Source: an uncultured Clostridia bacterium
Lineage (GTDB): Bacteria; Bacillota; Clostridia; Saccharofermentanales; Saccharofermentanaceae
NCBI GenBank assembly: GCA_946407705.1
Contig: CAMJPC010000021.1
Span: 1-33,213, forward strand
Reading direction: 5' to 3'
Length of the DNA: 33,213 nt
Made by a program: the position numbers and the translations under genes. Under the pieces are notes generated by a model. That model saw only the letters and a program-made list of their open reading frames with translations. It ran no database searches and was not told where the DNA came from. This document shows positions 16,020 through 23,184 of the stretch, one piece after another (position 1 is the stretch's first letter; the number at the start of each line of letters is the position of its first letter).

Positions 16020-16065
16020 CAAAATCCCTGAAAGCCTTATAAACAAAGGACTTTTAGGGATTTTT
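16020..16065 (+). terminator. Intrinsic terminator of guaA
   Basis: AAATCCCT (16022-16029) pairs with AGGGATTT (16056-16063). The inner stem AAAG/CTTT extends it, and TTTTTC follows. It begins 4 bp after the stop codon. Confidence 0.88.
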
Positions 16066-16084
16066 CTTGCCTTTTGACCCAACA

Positions 16085-16113
16085 TTGACCCAAAAGTGCC
16101 ATAATTTTATAAT
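16085..16113 (+). promoter_or_regulatory. Sigma-A promoter of the recombinase-like gene pair
   Basis: TTGACC (16085-16090), 17-bp spacer, TATAAT (16108-16113). Transcription would begin near 16120, 68 nt ahead of the ATG at 16188. The -35 is the second copy of the TTGACCCAA direct repeat, so a protein binding the repeats would affect this promoter. Confidence 0.75.
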
Positions 16114-16187
16114 TAGTTTATCCATAATTATTTTAGTTATTATGGTAATTTTACACGATCTTACATGGTCTTTAAAGGGCATTGGTC

Positions 16188-18740
16188 ATGAAAATAGCTT
16201 TTCGAACAAAAGAACTGCACTGCATATCTGTAAAAACGAACGGCACTATTAAAGAGTCGATTGATGCTTACCGGAAGAAGCATACCCCGATGTCGGTCTT
16301 CCTGACTGATTATCTGGCTGTCAAATCCAAAGGGAATCATCTTGTTAAGGCTGATAATCCATGGGCATATTATTATAAAGGCATTGAAGGTCACGAAATC
16401 GAAAGCGGAGTCTCAACAGATGAGACTTTATTCAGATTCGCCGCAATGAAACTTAAGGATGAATTGCCAACGGACGTTATTAGTGCTGCCTTTTATGCCA
16501 ATAAAAGCAGAAATGACTCTGACTTTGAAATAGGATATCTTCTGCCTCTCTTTATCGAGAACGTGACGGAAAACGACAATGCTTTGATTATCAATCCTAC
16601 GCCTGAGATGATCCTATCTTTTGAGGAATCCAATTGTGCCTGCAAAAAGAAAAACTACGCAGTCACAGATGAAACCGTAGCCAAACTGTATCAAATCCAG
16701 TTCCCGGAATCCTCATTCTTAACCTTTGATGAGTTATCAACGCTAAAAGAGCTAGATGCAGTATTATTTGTAAATCGTGATCAGGATGTTTTGCAGTCCC
16801 ACAAACTCTTGGGATTCTTATCCGGCTGCGGTGCTGATACAAAAATCATCGGCTTGCTACCTAACGTGTGGTTTGATAATCCTGTATACAATAACCGTCT
16901 GGATCTTGAAAACAACGGTTTTTCAATCAGCCAGGTGCTGATAGTTGACCCGTCAGCAACAAACTCGACTCCCAAAAAGAAGTTGCTTATAACTTTCGAA
17001 AAGGGAGAAAATGATGAGATTGCGGTAAAAAACTCATCATTTGACCGCAAAAACATGATTTTTACTGTTTCAGACGAAACAGTAAAAATAGAGTCAGAAC
17101 ACTATCTGAAAACTGATAAAACCATTATGGCTTGTTGGAAAGAAGCATCCAATCCGGCCAGAGGAAAGCATAAACCTGTATATAAAAAACCAGTTGAGTA
17201 CCAATTCTCAAAAGAGATTTCTTTGTTTTATAAGGTTTATTCGGGAAGAAAAAACAAATTTGCAGGAATTGCATACTATAGAGAAATAAGGAGTATAGAG
17301 CCAAAGCTATGGGGCAAGAAGTGTTCTCCCGATATTGAGAAAGGTTTGCGTGCATCATCAGAAGAAGATGTGAAAAAATCTCTAGAAAGTATCCCGTTTG
17401 ATAATAAATTATATCCGATAATCTGGTCGGATATCGAGAAAAAGTATATAGGAAACAAACCAGTTACTCTCAAGACGTTGTGGTTCTACTGCTGGAATAC
17501 CATTGCCGATTCTTCAAAATATGACCATGACTTAATGAGACGCCTGTTCATTAATCCTAAAGCAGCAAACATTATTCCCCAGATACAATCCGGTGAGATT
17601 ATCCTTGAGGCTTTAGCAGAAACAATAGGTGTACCGGTCGAAGATATACCTTTTGTATATGTTGATCAGCTTAATTGTTTGTTCAGGACGGCAATGAAGC
17701 TGAAACTTATTATGTTCAATCCACTGGAATCATATATATCGGAATACTCGCAAAGAGCTACTGAAAGACAACAAGATGTTAGAAATGCGCTGGTCAAAAA
17801 GCATTTTTCTGAAAAAGAAGAGGAAGACATATATCGGGCAATAATTGGTTCCCACGCCGTAAGCGGCATGCTTTGTACTGAGAAAAGCTTGTTGCTTGCA
17901 ACAGGAATCAGGCTGTTTACCGGTATGTCGATCCGAGAAGTTGCAGCTTTGAAATGGTGTGATTTCAGGCCGATTGCAGGAACGGATAATTATCAATTCT
18001 TTATTACGAAGTTTGTAGATCAGAACGGAAGGATCATGTTGCACGCAGAAAAGCAAAATTGGAAACGGTTCCGAATAGTGCCTTCAGCTCACGTTCTAAC
18101 GATTCTTCTGTTAGCCCGAAAGCGCTTCTTAATCAATAGCGGTATCAGTGAGGAATACTTGACCGATTGTCCCATCGTTCTCAGTGAGGAGCGTATTGCC
18201 GATATGAGAAAAATGAAGCGAATCGGTCACTGTAAACCAGTCGCTATAAGCAAATCAGGAAACGAACTGATCAAATCCGCAAAAATACCTGAAAACATCA
18301 TCGTGCTTCCGGATGACCAAAATGATCTTGCCACCGACTTTAACCGTTATCACGGGGATATATTCCAAACCAATTTTCGTGACAAAGCTAATCACAGCGC
18401 ATTTATGACTATTGGAGAAATCAATTATATCCTTGGCATTGATGCACCGGACACATTTTCGCGTCATTATTGTGATTATTCGAATGACTATATCCAAATA
18501 GGAATAATCCAGAAACTTAGACGTTGGGAAACCAAATATGAGCAAATGATAAACAGGAGCAAACTCTCTTTACCATCATTCGGAGAACAGGAAGGAGCAT
18601 TCGCTCGAAAAGTAGGACCTTATGAGTCCGGTAATGCTTCAATCGATTTGGTAATCGAAAACAAATCTGATTCAGATGCTCAAGTAATGCTTAAGAGCGA
18701 TCATGGTCTGAATGTCAACTTGACCATTTATGAGGACTGA
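16188..18740 (+). CDS. Large tyrosine-recombinase-like protein with a novel N-terminal region
   Basis: An 850-residue protein. Its middle to C-terminal part resembles a tyrosine recombinase core: RLFTGMSIREVAALKW (around 575-590; family TGLRxxExxxLxW), FQTNFRDKANHS with Arg731 (family HxLRH) and SRHYCDY with Tyr761. Ser occupies the usual first catalytic Arg site (an Arg lies two residues on), box II lacks the His, and LGH reads LGI, so catalysis is doubtful. The N-terminal 500 residues are not recognised; the segment ELDAVLFVNRD ... IIGLLPNVWFDN ... VLIVDPSATNSTPKKKLLI (about 190-270) vaguely recalls the tail of N6-adenine methylases without the NPPY motif. The in-frame TTG at 16182 is rejected because AAAGGG serves the ATG at 16188. 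It is followed after 6 bp by a second recombinase-like gene. Confidence 0.65.
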   Translation: MKIAFRTKELHCISVKTNGTIKESIDAYRKKHTPMSVFLTDYLAVKSKGNHLVKADNPWAYYYKGIEGHEIESGVSTDETLFRFAAMKLKDELPTDVISAAFYANKSRNDSDFEIGYLLPLFIENVTENDNALIINPTPEMILSFEESNCACKKKNYAVTDETVAKLYQIQFPESSFLTFDELSTLKELDAVLFVNRDQDVLQSHKLLGFLSGCGADTKIIGLLPNVWFDNPVYNNRLDLENNGFSISQVLIVDPSATNSTPKKKLLITFEKGENDEIAVKNSSFDRKNMIFTVSDETVKIESEHYLKTDKTIMACWKEASNPARGKHKPVYKKPVEYQFSKEISLFYKVYSGRKNKFAGIAYYREIRSIEPKLWGKKCSPDIEKGLRASSEEDVKKSLESIPFDNKLYPIIWSDIEKKYIGNKPVTLKTLWFYCWNTIADSSKYDHDLMRRLFINPKAANIIPQIQSGEIILEALAETIGVPVEDIPFVYVDQLNCLFRTAMKLKLIMFNPLESYISEYSQRATERQQDVRNALVKKHFSEKEEEDIYRAIIGSHAVSGMLCTEKSLLLATGIRLFTGMSIREVAALKWCDFRPIAGTDNYQFFITKFVDQNGRIMLHAEKQNWKRFRIVPSAHVLTILLLARKRFLINSGISEEYLTDCPIVLSEERIADMRKMKRIGHCKPVAISKSGNELIKSAKIPENIIVLPDDQNDLATDFNRYHGDIFQTNFRDKANHSAFMTIGEINYILGIDAPDTFSRHYCDYSNDYIQIGIIQKLRRWETKYEQMINRSKLSLPSFGEQEGAFARKVGPYESGNASIDLVIENKSDSDAQVMLKSDHGLNVNLTIYED

Positions 18741-18746
18741 TAAAAC

Positions 18747-20138
18747 ATGACATTGATAAGCAAAGCTTGGATAAGAACCATTAGCACGCAAGAAGGGACA
18801 AAATATACCTTTTGTGGGGCACTTGAGTATAGATATAAGCATATAGCTGCAAATTGGAATGATGAGACACGCAGAAAATACGAAAGAGAATATAACGATA
18901 TCATTCTTCCGGCTCTGGATAATCATAACGGGAAATGCATTGATGAATATACTAGGGAAGATTATGAGAATGCTATCGATTATATCCGGGAAAGTAGTTT
19001 TGAACGGAATGGTCTCAAGCGGCATTACGCAGAGGCAACAATCCGACATTTTCAGAACCTGATCTATTATGCTGTTTTCCAATCCGCAGTTTATGGTCTG
19101 TGCGAAAACGTGTTATGGGGAACCTCATTCGTGATCAACATTCCTGATGAACAAGAGGAACTGGAATCCAGAGTTCGCATTAAAAAATCGCTGTCGGTCA
19201 ATCAGGAAAAACAACTTTATCAGGAACTGTTCTCGGACCCTAATGAAGACGGTGCATTAGTAGCATTGATGCTTATGTGGGGGCTTGGACTGCGTAACGG
19301 TGAAGCATGCGGACTGGATTATTGTGACATAAAGCCGATTGAGGGACACCCGGATTGTTATGCGGCATGGATTTATAAATCGACAAAGATAGAATCAAAC
19401 GAATTACAATCGGGCGGTAAAACATATAATACTGGTCGTATTGTGCCTGTTCCGGACAAGATACTTGTTTTTTTGGAAAAGCGGAAGGAAATCATAAGAA
19501 AGCTGGCTTTTGGTCAGAGTAAGTCTGAAGTAAATGTCGATGAATTGCCTATTTGCAACGCCGGATGGCTTGATTATGATTCTGACTCTTATCTTATCAG
19601 GTGCAAAGCTGACGATGTAACGGTAGCTGCACACTCAGCTTTTGAAAATGCAGCTATTACATCTGAGCAAGTTGCGGTATTGGATGCAGAATTATCTGAA
19701 GGAAAAACCGCTCTTGTCTTAAGAGAAAAAGATCCGAGCGCATACTTGTTAAGGAGAAACTTTGCAACTCAAATGTGCATCCTCGGATTAGATAATGCTG
19801 AAATGCAGTATCTTCTTGGACATTGCGTTGAAGATGCGTACGAATCCAGAAACGAATTCGTTGATAGTGAACGAATCTATTCGATGTATCGCAAATTGCA
19901 AAACAGAACTATCCTAAACAATCCCAAAGAAAATGATAACGAATTCAAGATCCGAATCCGCAATAATTCTACTGTGAAGATAAGCGCAACCGCAGCCGAG
20001 CCTGCTGATAACGTGAGAATCAGCATTGCAGCAGATGACAGTGAAACCGTTCAGACCAAGTGGTTCGAGTATTCCAAGAAGGTCACTTTGGGTAGAACCG
20101 TCAACATACTGGAACAATATAAGACGGGATATCAATAA
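18747..20138 (+). CDS. Tyrosine-recombinase-like protein
   Basis: A 463-residue protein. An N-terminal SAM-like DNA-binding region (about 25-125) contains ETRRKYEREYNDIILPAL and YAEATIRHFQNLIYYAV. The catalytic region has WGLGLRNGEACGLDYCDI with Arg183, AYLLRRNFATQM with Arg336 and LLGH with His359. A candidate Tyr is at 378 or 381 (ERIYSMYRK), further from LGH than usual. A large insertion separates the two boxes. The last 60 residues are beta-like, as is the end of the preceding protein. It has a GAGG site and lies 6 bp behind the 850-residue gene, so the two are probably cotranscribed and may act as a heteromeric recombinase. Its end overlaps the convergent CoiA-like gene by 7 bp. Confidence 0.7.
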   Translation: MTLISKAWIRTISTQEGTKYTFCGALEYRYKHIAANWNDETRRKYEREYNDIILPALDNHNGKCIDEYTREDYENAIDYIRESSFERNGLKRHYAEATIRHFQNLIYYAVFQSAVYGLCENVLWGTSFVINIPDEQEELESRVRIKKSLSVNQEKQLYQELFSDPNEDGALVALMLMWGLGLRNGEACGLDYCDIKPIEGHPDCYAAWIYKSTKIESNELQSGGKTYNTGRIVPVPDKILVFLEKRKEIIRKLAFGQSKSEVNVDELPICNAGWLDYDSDSYLIRCKADDVTVAAHSAFENAAITSEQVAVLDAELSEGKTALVLREKDPSAYLLRRNFATQMCILGLDNAEMQYLLGHCVEDAYESRNEFVDSERIYSMYRKLQNRTILNNPKENDNEFKIRIRNNSTVKISATAAEPADNVRISIAADDSETVQTKWFEYSKKVTLGRTVNILEQYKTGYQ

Positions 20139-21013
20139 TCTGCGGGGATCAGATATATCTGCTTGGGATTTGTGAAAATGGCTTGATACATGCCATAACA
20201 ATCGCCGCATTTATCTTTCTTGCAATTATTTTTGCAGTATTGCCGGTCTATTAATTCCCAATTATCACAAGCAATAAGGACATCTTGTATATTGTGTTTC
20301 CTGATAAACCCAGTCGAACCATTTTCTAATTCACCGAATCTACCGAATTTGTCACGGTATTCAACGAATCTCTTTTTATCACTGAATATCAAACAAAACC
20401 TGACATAGATACCCTTGTTGATTGAAAACAAATCAAATAAAAGAGTATTATTCTTGTTTTTAGGAGCATTAAACCTGCAATATACAATTCGAGCACCCAA
20501 ATCGCGATTCTTTTCAGAAAAGAACTTAGATGCGGATTTATATGTTAGTACAAAGTCGGTTATAATATGATCACCTTGAGGCACGCTGCCATCCAAGAAA
20601 TCTATTTCCTCTGCTATTTGCCTAAGGCTTGAAAACGGTGATATCTTTATATCTTCTTCAGCGCCATTGGTATCTAATATTGTTCCGACAGCCTTTTTGG
20701 CATCATTTGAATCAGGCTCTTTTTTCTTGGGAACAACGCGGCATAGACCCTCAATGAATTTTTCAGGTTCCAAATTGTCGAATGAATGCTTATTTGATTT
20801 GGATTCATAAGAAATGCATCTCCCGTTAGTATGTTGAGCTCCAGGATTGCGTGCGAAAATGCGTTTGCCTGTCTTTGTCGTAAGGATATGCATCATGCAA
20901 CCGCAAACGGGGCAGTTATACTTTTCCCCGTTAACGGCATTTCCGGCTGAAATGAATTTTCCACTATTGTCAACTGCATAGAGCAATCCGGCTCTTCCAT
21001 CTTCTTTTAACAT
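20132..21013 (-). CDS. Unknown element protein with CoiA-like zinc-ribbon N-terminus
   Basis: A 293-residue protein. The N-terminus follows the CoiA-type pattern: YAVDNSGKFISAGNA, then YNCPVCGCMMHILTTKTGK with paired cysteines, then RIFARNPGAQHTNGRC. The middle (about 90-240) is not recognised; SSLRQIAEEIDFLDG and RDLGARIVYCRF are helix/strand patterned. The C-terminus has a second Cys cluster, YCKNNCKKDKCGDCYG, probably another metal site. The ORF can be extended to an ATG at 21025, but GGAGG lies exactly between that ATG and the one at 21013, so 21013 is the start. CoiA-like domains occur in DNA-uptake proteins and element-borne nucleases, but no nuclease motif is visible. Function unknown; possibly recombination or defence. 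Confidence 0.6.
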   Translation of the reverse strand: MLKEDGRAGLLYAVDNSGKFISAGNAVNGEKYNCPVCGCMMHILTTKTGKRIFARNPGAQHTNGRCISYESKSNKHSFDNLEPEKFIEGLCRVVPKKKEPDSNDAKKAVGTILDTNGAEEDIKISPFSSLRQIAEEIDFLDGSVPQGDHIITDFVLTYKSASKFFSEKNRDLGARIVYCRFNAPKNKNNTLLFDLFSINKGIYVRFCLIFSDKKRFVEYRDKFGRFGELENGSTGFIRKHNIQDVLIACDNWELIDRQYCKNNCKKDKCGDCYGMYQAIFTNPKQIYLIPADY

Positions 21014-21091
21014 AAATGCCTCCATACTTTTTTCAAATTATAATACTCGCGGATCTGCTTATCCTGACAATAATTGGACTATTATGAATTT

Positions 21092-21457
21092 TCAGCGGTT
21101 GTTTTCAGCGGTTTCAGCGGTGTTATGTTGAGTCGCTTTCTCGTCAATCATTCTCATATATATGCTTGACACCAGAATAATCGTCTCAATCAGCTGATAA
21201 CTGATCTCACTTGCTTCCGTTATTCGGGTCAGCTCTTCGTATATCGCATCCATCTTTGTTTTCAATGTCTTAAATACTCTCGGATTACCTACCACTACAA
21301 CATCTCTATTCTGAAGTTTGGTAATAATGTACTCCTGTTTTGTAAGGCCTGATAACGCTACAGCTTCATCAATCAGACGGTTTTCTTCTTCTGATGCTCT
21401 GAAGCCGATGGTGATATTACGCCATCTTCCATGTTTATCTCTGCTTTTATGTGACAT
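21092..21457 (-). CDS. Mobilisation-accessory (MobC-like) ribbon-helix-helix protein
   Basis: A 121-residue protein. The pattern RWRNITIGFRASEEENRLIDEAVALSGLTKQEYI (about 11-44) is a ribbon-helix-helix DNA-binding fold typical of MobC-type relaxosome accessory proteins and of small regulators in clostridial integrative elements. A helical C-terminal half follows (KTKMDAIYEELTRI). Its AAGGAG site overlaps the last codons of the integrase gene and only 3 bp separate the genes, so it is translationally coupled to int. No relaxase gene is present, so it may instead regulate the operon or act with a helper element. Confidence 0.6.
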   Translation of the reverse strand: MSHKSRDKHGRWRNITIGFRASEEENRLIDEAVALSGLTKQEYIITKLQNRDVVVVGNPRVFKTLKTKMDAIYEELTRITEASEISYQLIETIILVSSIYMRMIDEKATQHNTAETAENNR

Positions 21458-21460
21458 TTT

Positions 21461-22543
21461 TCACTCCTTTTCTCCGTCCATAAGGGAGTTTAATGAATTC
21501 ATCATCTGTTTTTGTGCATTGGGAAACATATGTGCATACCGTAAAGTGATGGTTATGCTTTCATGCCCGACACGTTTGGCTATATCCACCGGACTGAATC
21601 CGAGGCTGATCAAAAGCGAAATATGAGAGTGACGCAGATCATGAATTCGGATTTTCTTTATACCTGCACGATCCGATCCTCGTTTCATAGCGCGCATAAG
21701 CACTGATTTACCTGTCGGGAATGCACGCGCATTTGATTTGTCATAACACATGCTGAAGTAGTCTTTCATCTCATCAGCAAGTCTTTCAGGCATATTAACC
21801 ACTCTGTTGCCTTTAGACGTTTTTGTCGGTCCGATGATTTCCTCGCCTTTAAGTACCTGAAAAGATTTTGTTATTGATATAGTGTTGTTTTCGAAATTGA
21901 AGTCGTCAAATGTGAGAGCAAGTAATTCGCCTTCTCTTATTCCAGTCCAATATAGGACCTCAAAGCAATAATAGAAAAAGGGCTCTTCCATCATACTGTC
22001 TGCAAATCTCAAGTATTCATCAAGTGTCCAAAAATTCATTTCTTCGGCATTGCTGAGACCGATTGATCCGGCTTTCCTTACCGGATTTTCTTTGAGATCA
22101 TAGTATTTCACAGCGTAATTTATGATTGCACTCAGTTCACTGTGCAACTTCTTAAGATAGGTCTTAGCATATGGTTTGCCGGTTTTGGGATTCTTATATG
22201 ACAGCAACTCGTTCTGCCACTTAACGATATCCTTGGCCTTAATTTCTGTGATCTTCAGCCTTCCAAAGTATGGTATCAGTCTTTGATCGATAATATGATC
22301 TTTAGCTGCGATTGTGCTTTTTCTGATTCTCGGATAATGATCTTCTCGATAAACTTTGCAGAATTCTGCAAATGTCATATCAAGGTTTCCGGCTATATGA
22401 AGTTTGAAATTACTCTCAAATTCAACAGCATCGCGCTTTGCTGCAAAACCTCTTTTGGTAGTGAATCTTGTATTCCCACGCCAATCCTTATAACAAAACT
22501 TGGCATACCACGTATTGTGCTTTTTATCTTTATATACAGGCAT
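21461..22543 (-). CDS. int: Tyrosine integrase of an integrative element
   Basis: A 360-residue phage/Tn916-type integrase. N-terminal arm-binding region (YKDKKHNTWYAKFCYKDWRG), SAM-like core-binding domain (about 55-160) and a full catalytic domain: TGIREGELLALTFDD with Arg203, HDLRHSHISLLISLG, RVGHESITITLRYAHMF with nucleophile Tyr336. All six catalytic positions appear intact, unlike the two larger recombinase-like proteins nearby. The longest ORF begins at 22591, but AAGGAG lies 8 nt before the ATG at 22543, which is taken as the start. That site spans the last codons of the excisionase gene, so the two are coupled. It catalyses integration and, with the excisionase, excision. Confidence 0.92.
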   Translation of the reverse strand: MPVYKDKKHNTWYAKFCYKDWRGNTRFTTKRGFAAKRDAVEFESNFKLHIAGNLDMTFAEFCKVYREDHYPRIRKSTIAAKDHIIDQRLIPYFGRLKITEIKAKDIVKWQNELLSYKNPKTGKPYAKTYLKKLHSELSAIINYAVKYYDLKENPVRKAGSIGLSNAEEMNFWTLDEYLRFADSMMEEPFFYYCFEVLYWTGIREGELLALTFDDFNFENNTISITKSFQVLKGEEIIGPTKTSKGNRVVNMPERLADEMKDYFSMCYDKSNARAFPTGKSVLMRAMKRGSDRAGIKKIRIHDLRHSHISLLISLGFSPVDIAKRVGHESITITLRYAHMFPNAQKQMMNSLNSLMDGEKE

Positions 22544-22547
22544 ATCA

Positions 22548-22745
22548 TCAACTCCTTGCGACATTAGTAAACCCAAAGACTTTTTGTTCAAAGTACTGTC
22601 GGCTTACTTTTCCTGAGACTGTGAGATAGCCCTTAGCATTAAGCTCGTCGTTCAGACGGCGAATGATCTTATATGCCATCGGAATTGAGATGTCCATATA
22701 TTCTGAAACATCAGAAGCATTTAGGAACAATTTGTCATTTGTCAT
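22548..22745 (-). CDS. xis: Excisionase-type helix-turn-helix protein
   Basis: A 65-residue basic protein with a winged-helix/excisionase pattern: LNASDVSEYMDISIPMAYKIIRRLNDELNAKGYL, then GKVSRQYFEQKVFG. Proteins of this size directly upstream of a tyrosine integrase are recombination directionality factors. GGGAGG (22755-22760) lies 9 nt before the ATG. It is the first gene of the xis-int-mob operon and sits immediately behind an intrinsic terminator in the leader, so its expression probably depends on read-through. Confidence 0.8.
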   Translation of the reverse strand: MTNDKLFLNASDVSEYMDISIPMAYKIIRRLNDELNAKGYLTVSGKVSRQYFEQKVFGFTNVARS

Positions 22746-22774
22746 TTTGTTTTTCCTCCCTTAGATAATCAGAG

Positions 22775-22811
22775 AAAATAAAAAGCCGTGCAGGTTTTAT
22801 CACTACACGAC
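22775..22811 (-). terminator. Attenuator terminator in the xis leader
   Basis: On the minus strand GTCGTGTA (22804-22811) pairs with TGCACGGC (22785-22792), 8 bp including two G:U pairs. TTTTTATTTT follows (22775-22784). It lies between the operon promoter and the xis ribosome binding site, only 15 bp from the latter, so transcripts must read through it to express xis and int. Confidence 0.7.
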
Positions 22812-22898
22812 AGAAATCAATAATCCCTCTGAGCCTAAGGAAGTATTTAAACAAGTGTGTCTTGAAATTGAAGACAAACTGACTGTATACTTACTTCG

Positions 22899-22981
22899 AC
22901 AGCGCGGTTTTCCGTTGGTGGGTGGTGCTACACCTGCCAGGTGCTCGGGAGGGCCTAAACTCCCGAGTACTGCTGTTTTTT
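22899..22981. promoter_or_regulatory. Structured leader region of xis; also a terminator on the plus strand
   Basis: CTCGGGAG (22944-22951) and CTCCCGAG (22960-22967) form a perfect 8-bp stem; ACAGC (22899-22903) can pair with GCTGT (22972-22976) around the whole block. Smaller stems GGTG/CACC (22921-22934) and CACCT/AGGTG lie inside. On the plus strand TTTTTT follows at 22976-22981, so it could stop leftward-entering transcription. On the minus strand it forms the central part of the xis leader. It does not match SRP RNA, tmRNA or any riboswitch I recognise. Confidence 0.5.
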
Positions 22982-22996
22982 ATTTTCAAGTTTCAT
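22955..22996 (-). CDS. Possible leader peptide of the xis-int operon
   Basis: A 13-codon frame, MKLENKKQQYSGV, begins about 5 nt after the predicted transcription start and stops (TAG) in the loop of the CTCGGGAG hairpin. Ribosome movement over this frame would open that hairpin. There is no clear Shine-Dalgarno site, only AAGATAA, so this rests on position alone and may be chance. Confidence 0.25.
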   Translation of the reverse strand: MKLENKKQQYSGV

Positions 22997-23006
22997 TGTT
23001 ATCTTA

Positions 23007-23035
23007 ATTATATGACATATACATGTATATGTCAA
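23007..23035 (-). promoter_or_regulatory. Consensus promoter with overlapping palindromic operator for xis-int
   Basis: On the minus strand TTGACA (23030-23035), 17-bp spacer, TATAAT (23007-23012): a perfect sigma-A consensus. A perfect 22-bp palindrome (23013-23034, half-site TGACATATACA) covers the whole spacer and most of the -35. Such a site would be fully repressed by a dimeric regulator bound there. Predicted start of transcription is near 23000, leaving a leader of about 255 nt before xis. Confidence 0.85.
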
Positions 23036-23119
23036 TGCAATTGTTATCATTTTTGTTGTTCATGGTTTAAAGAATTATAATCACAAACTAATGATTATAG
23101 AGAAAGTGGGATTCTTGCA

Positions 23120-23150
23120 TTGCATATTTATATCGTTTTGTGGATATAAT
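23120..23150 (+). promoter_or_regulatory. Candidate promoter of the two-component genes
   Basis: TATAAT (23145-23150) with TTGCAT (23120-23125) at a long 19-bp spacing. An inverted repeat TATAATC/GATTATA lies just upstream (23076-23099) and may be an operator. It is about 35 bp ahead of the response-regulator start. Confidence 0.5.
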
Positions 23151-23184
23151 ACAAGATAAATAATTATCTATGAAGAAGGCAACC

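Larger units (their letters stand above)
16066..23035. mobile_element. Putative integrated element at the guaA 3' side
   Basis: Six genes with accessory-DNA character lie between guaA and the LytTR/GHKL pair: two recombinase-like proteins (plus) and a CoiA-like protein, a mobilisation-like protein, integrase and excisionase (minus). The stretch is visibly A+T-richer than DNA to its left. The 3' end of guaA is a known integration hotspot for genomic islands. Two copies of TTGACCCAA (16074-16082 and 16085-16093) lie at the left edge. No second copy of the guaA 3' end was found to the right, so exact ends are unknown, and the two-component genes could also be cargo. No relaxase, coupling ATPase or replication gene is present. 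Confidence 0.55.

Noticed and set aside
15603..16085. Minus-strand 160-codon frame across the end of guaA
   Set aside because: It lies antisense to a conserved coding region and the guaA terminator, and shows no protein motif.
22899..22981. Signal recognition particle RNA or other known small RNA
   Set aside because: It lacks the conserved SRP GGUCAGG/GGAAGCAGC core and does not fit tmRNA, 6S or RNase P.
16005..23170. Search for a right-hand copy of the guaA 3' end as attR
   Set aside because: Only chance short matches (GTTGAGTAC at about 17192, GAGTAC at about 22965) were found, so no attachment-site pair is claimed.
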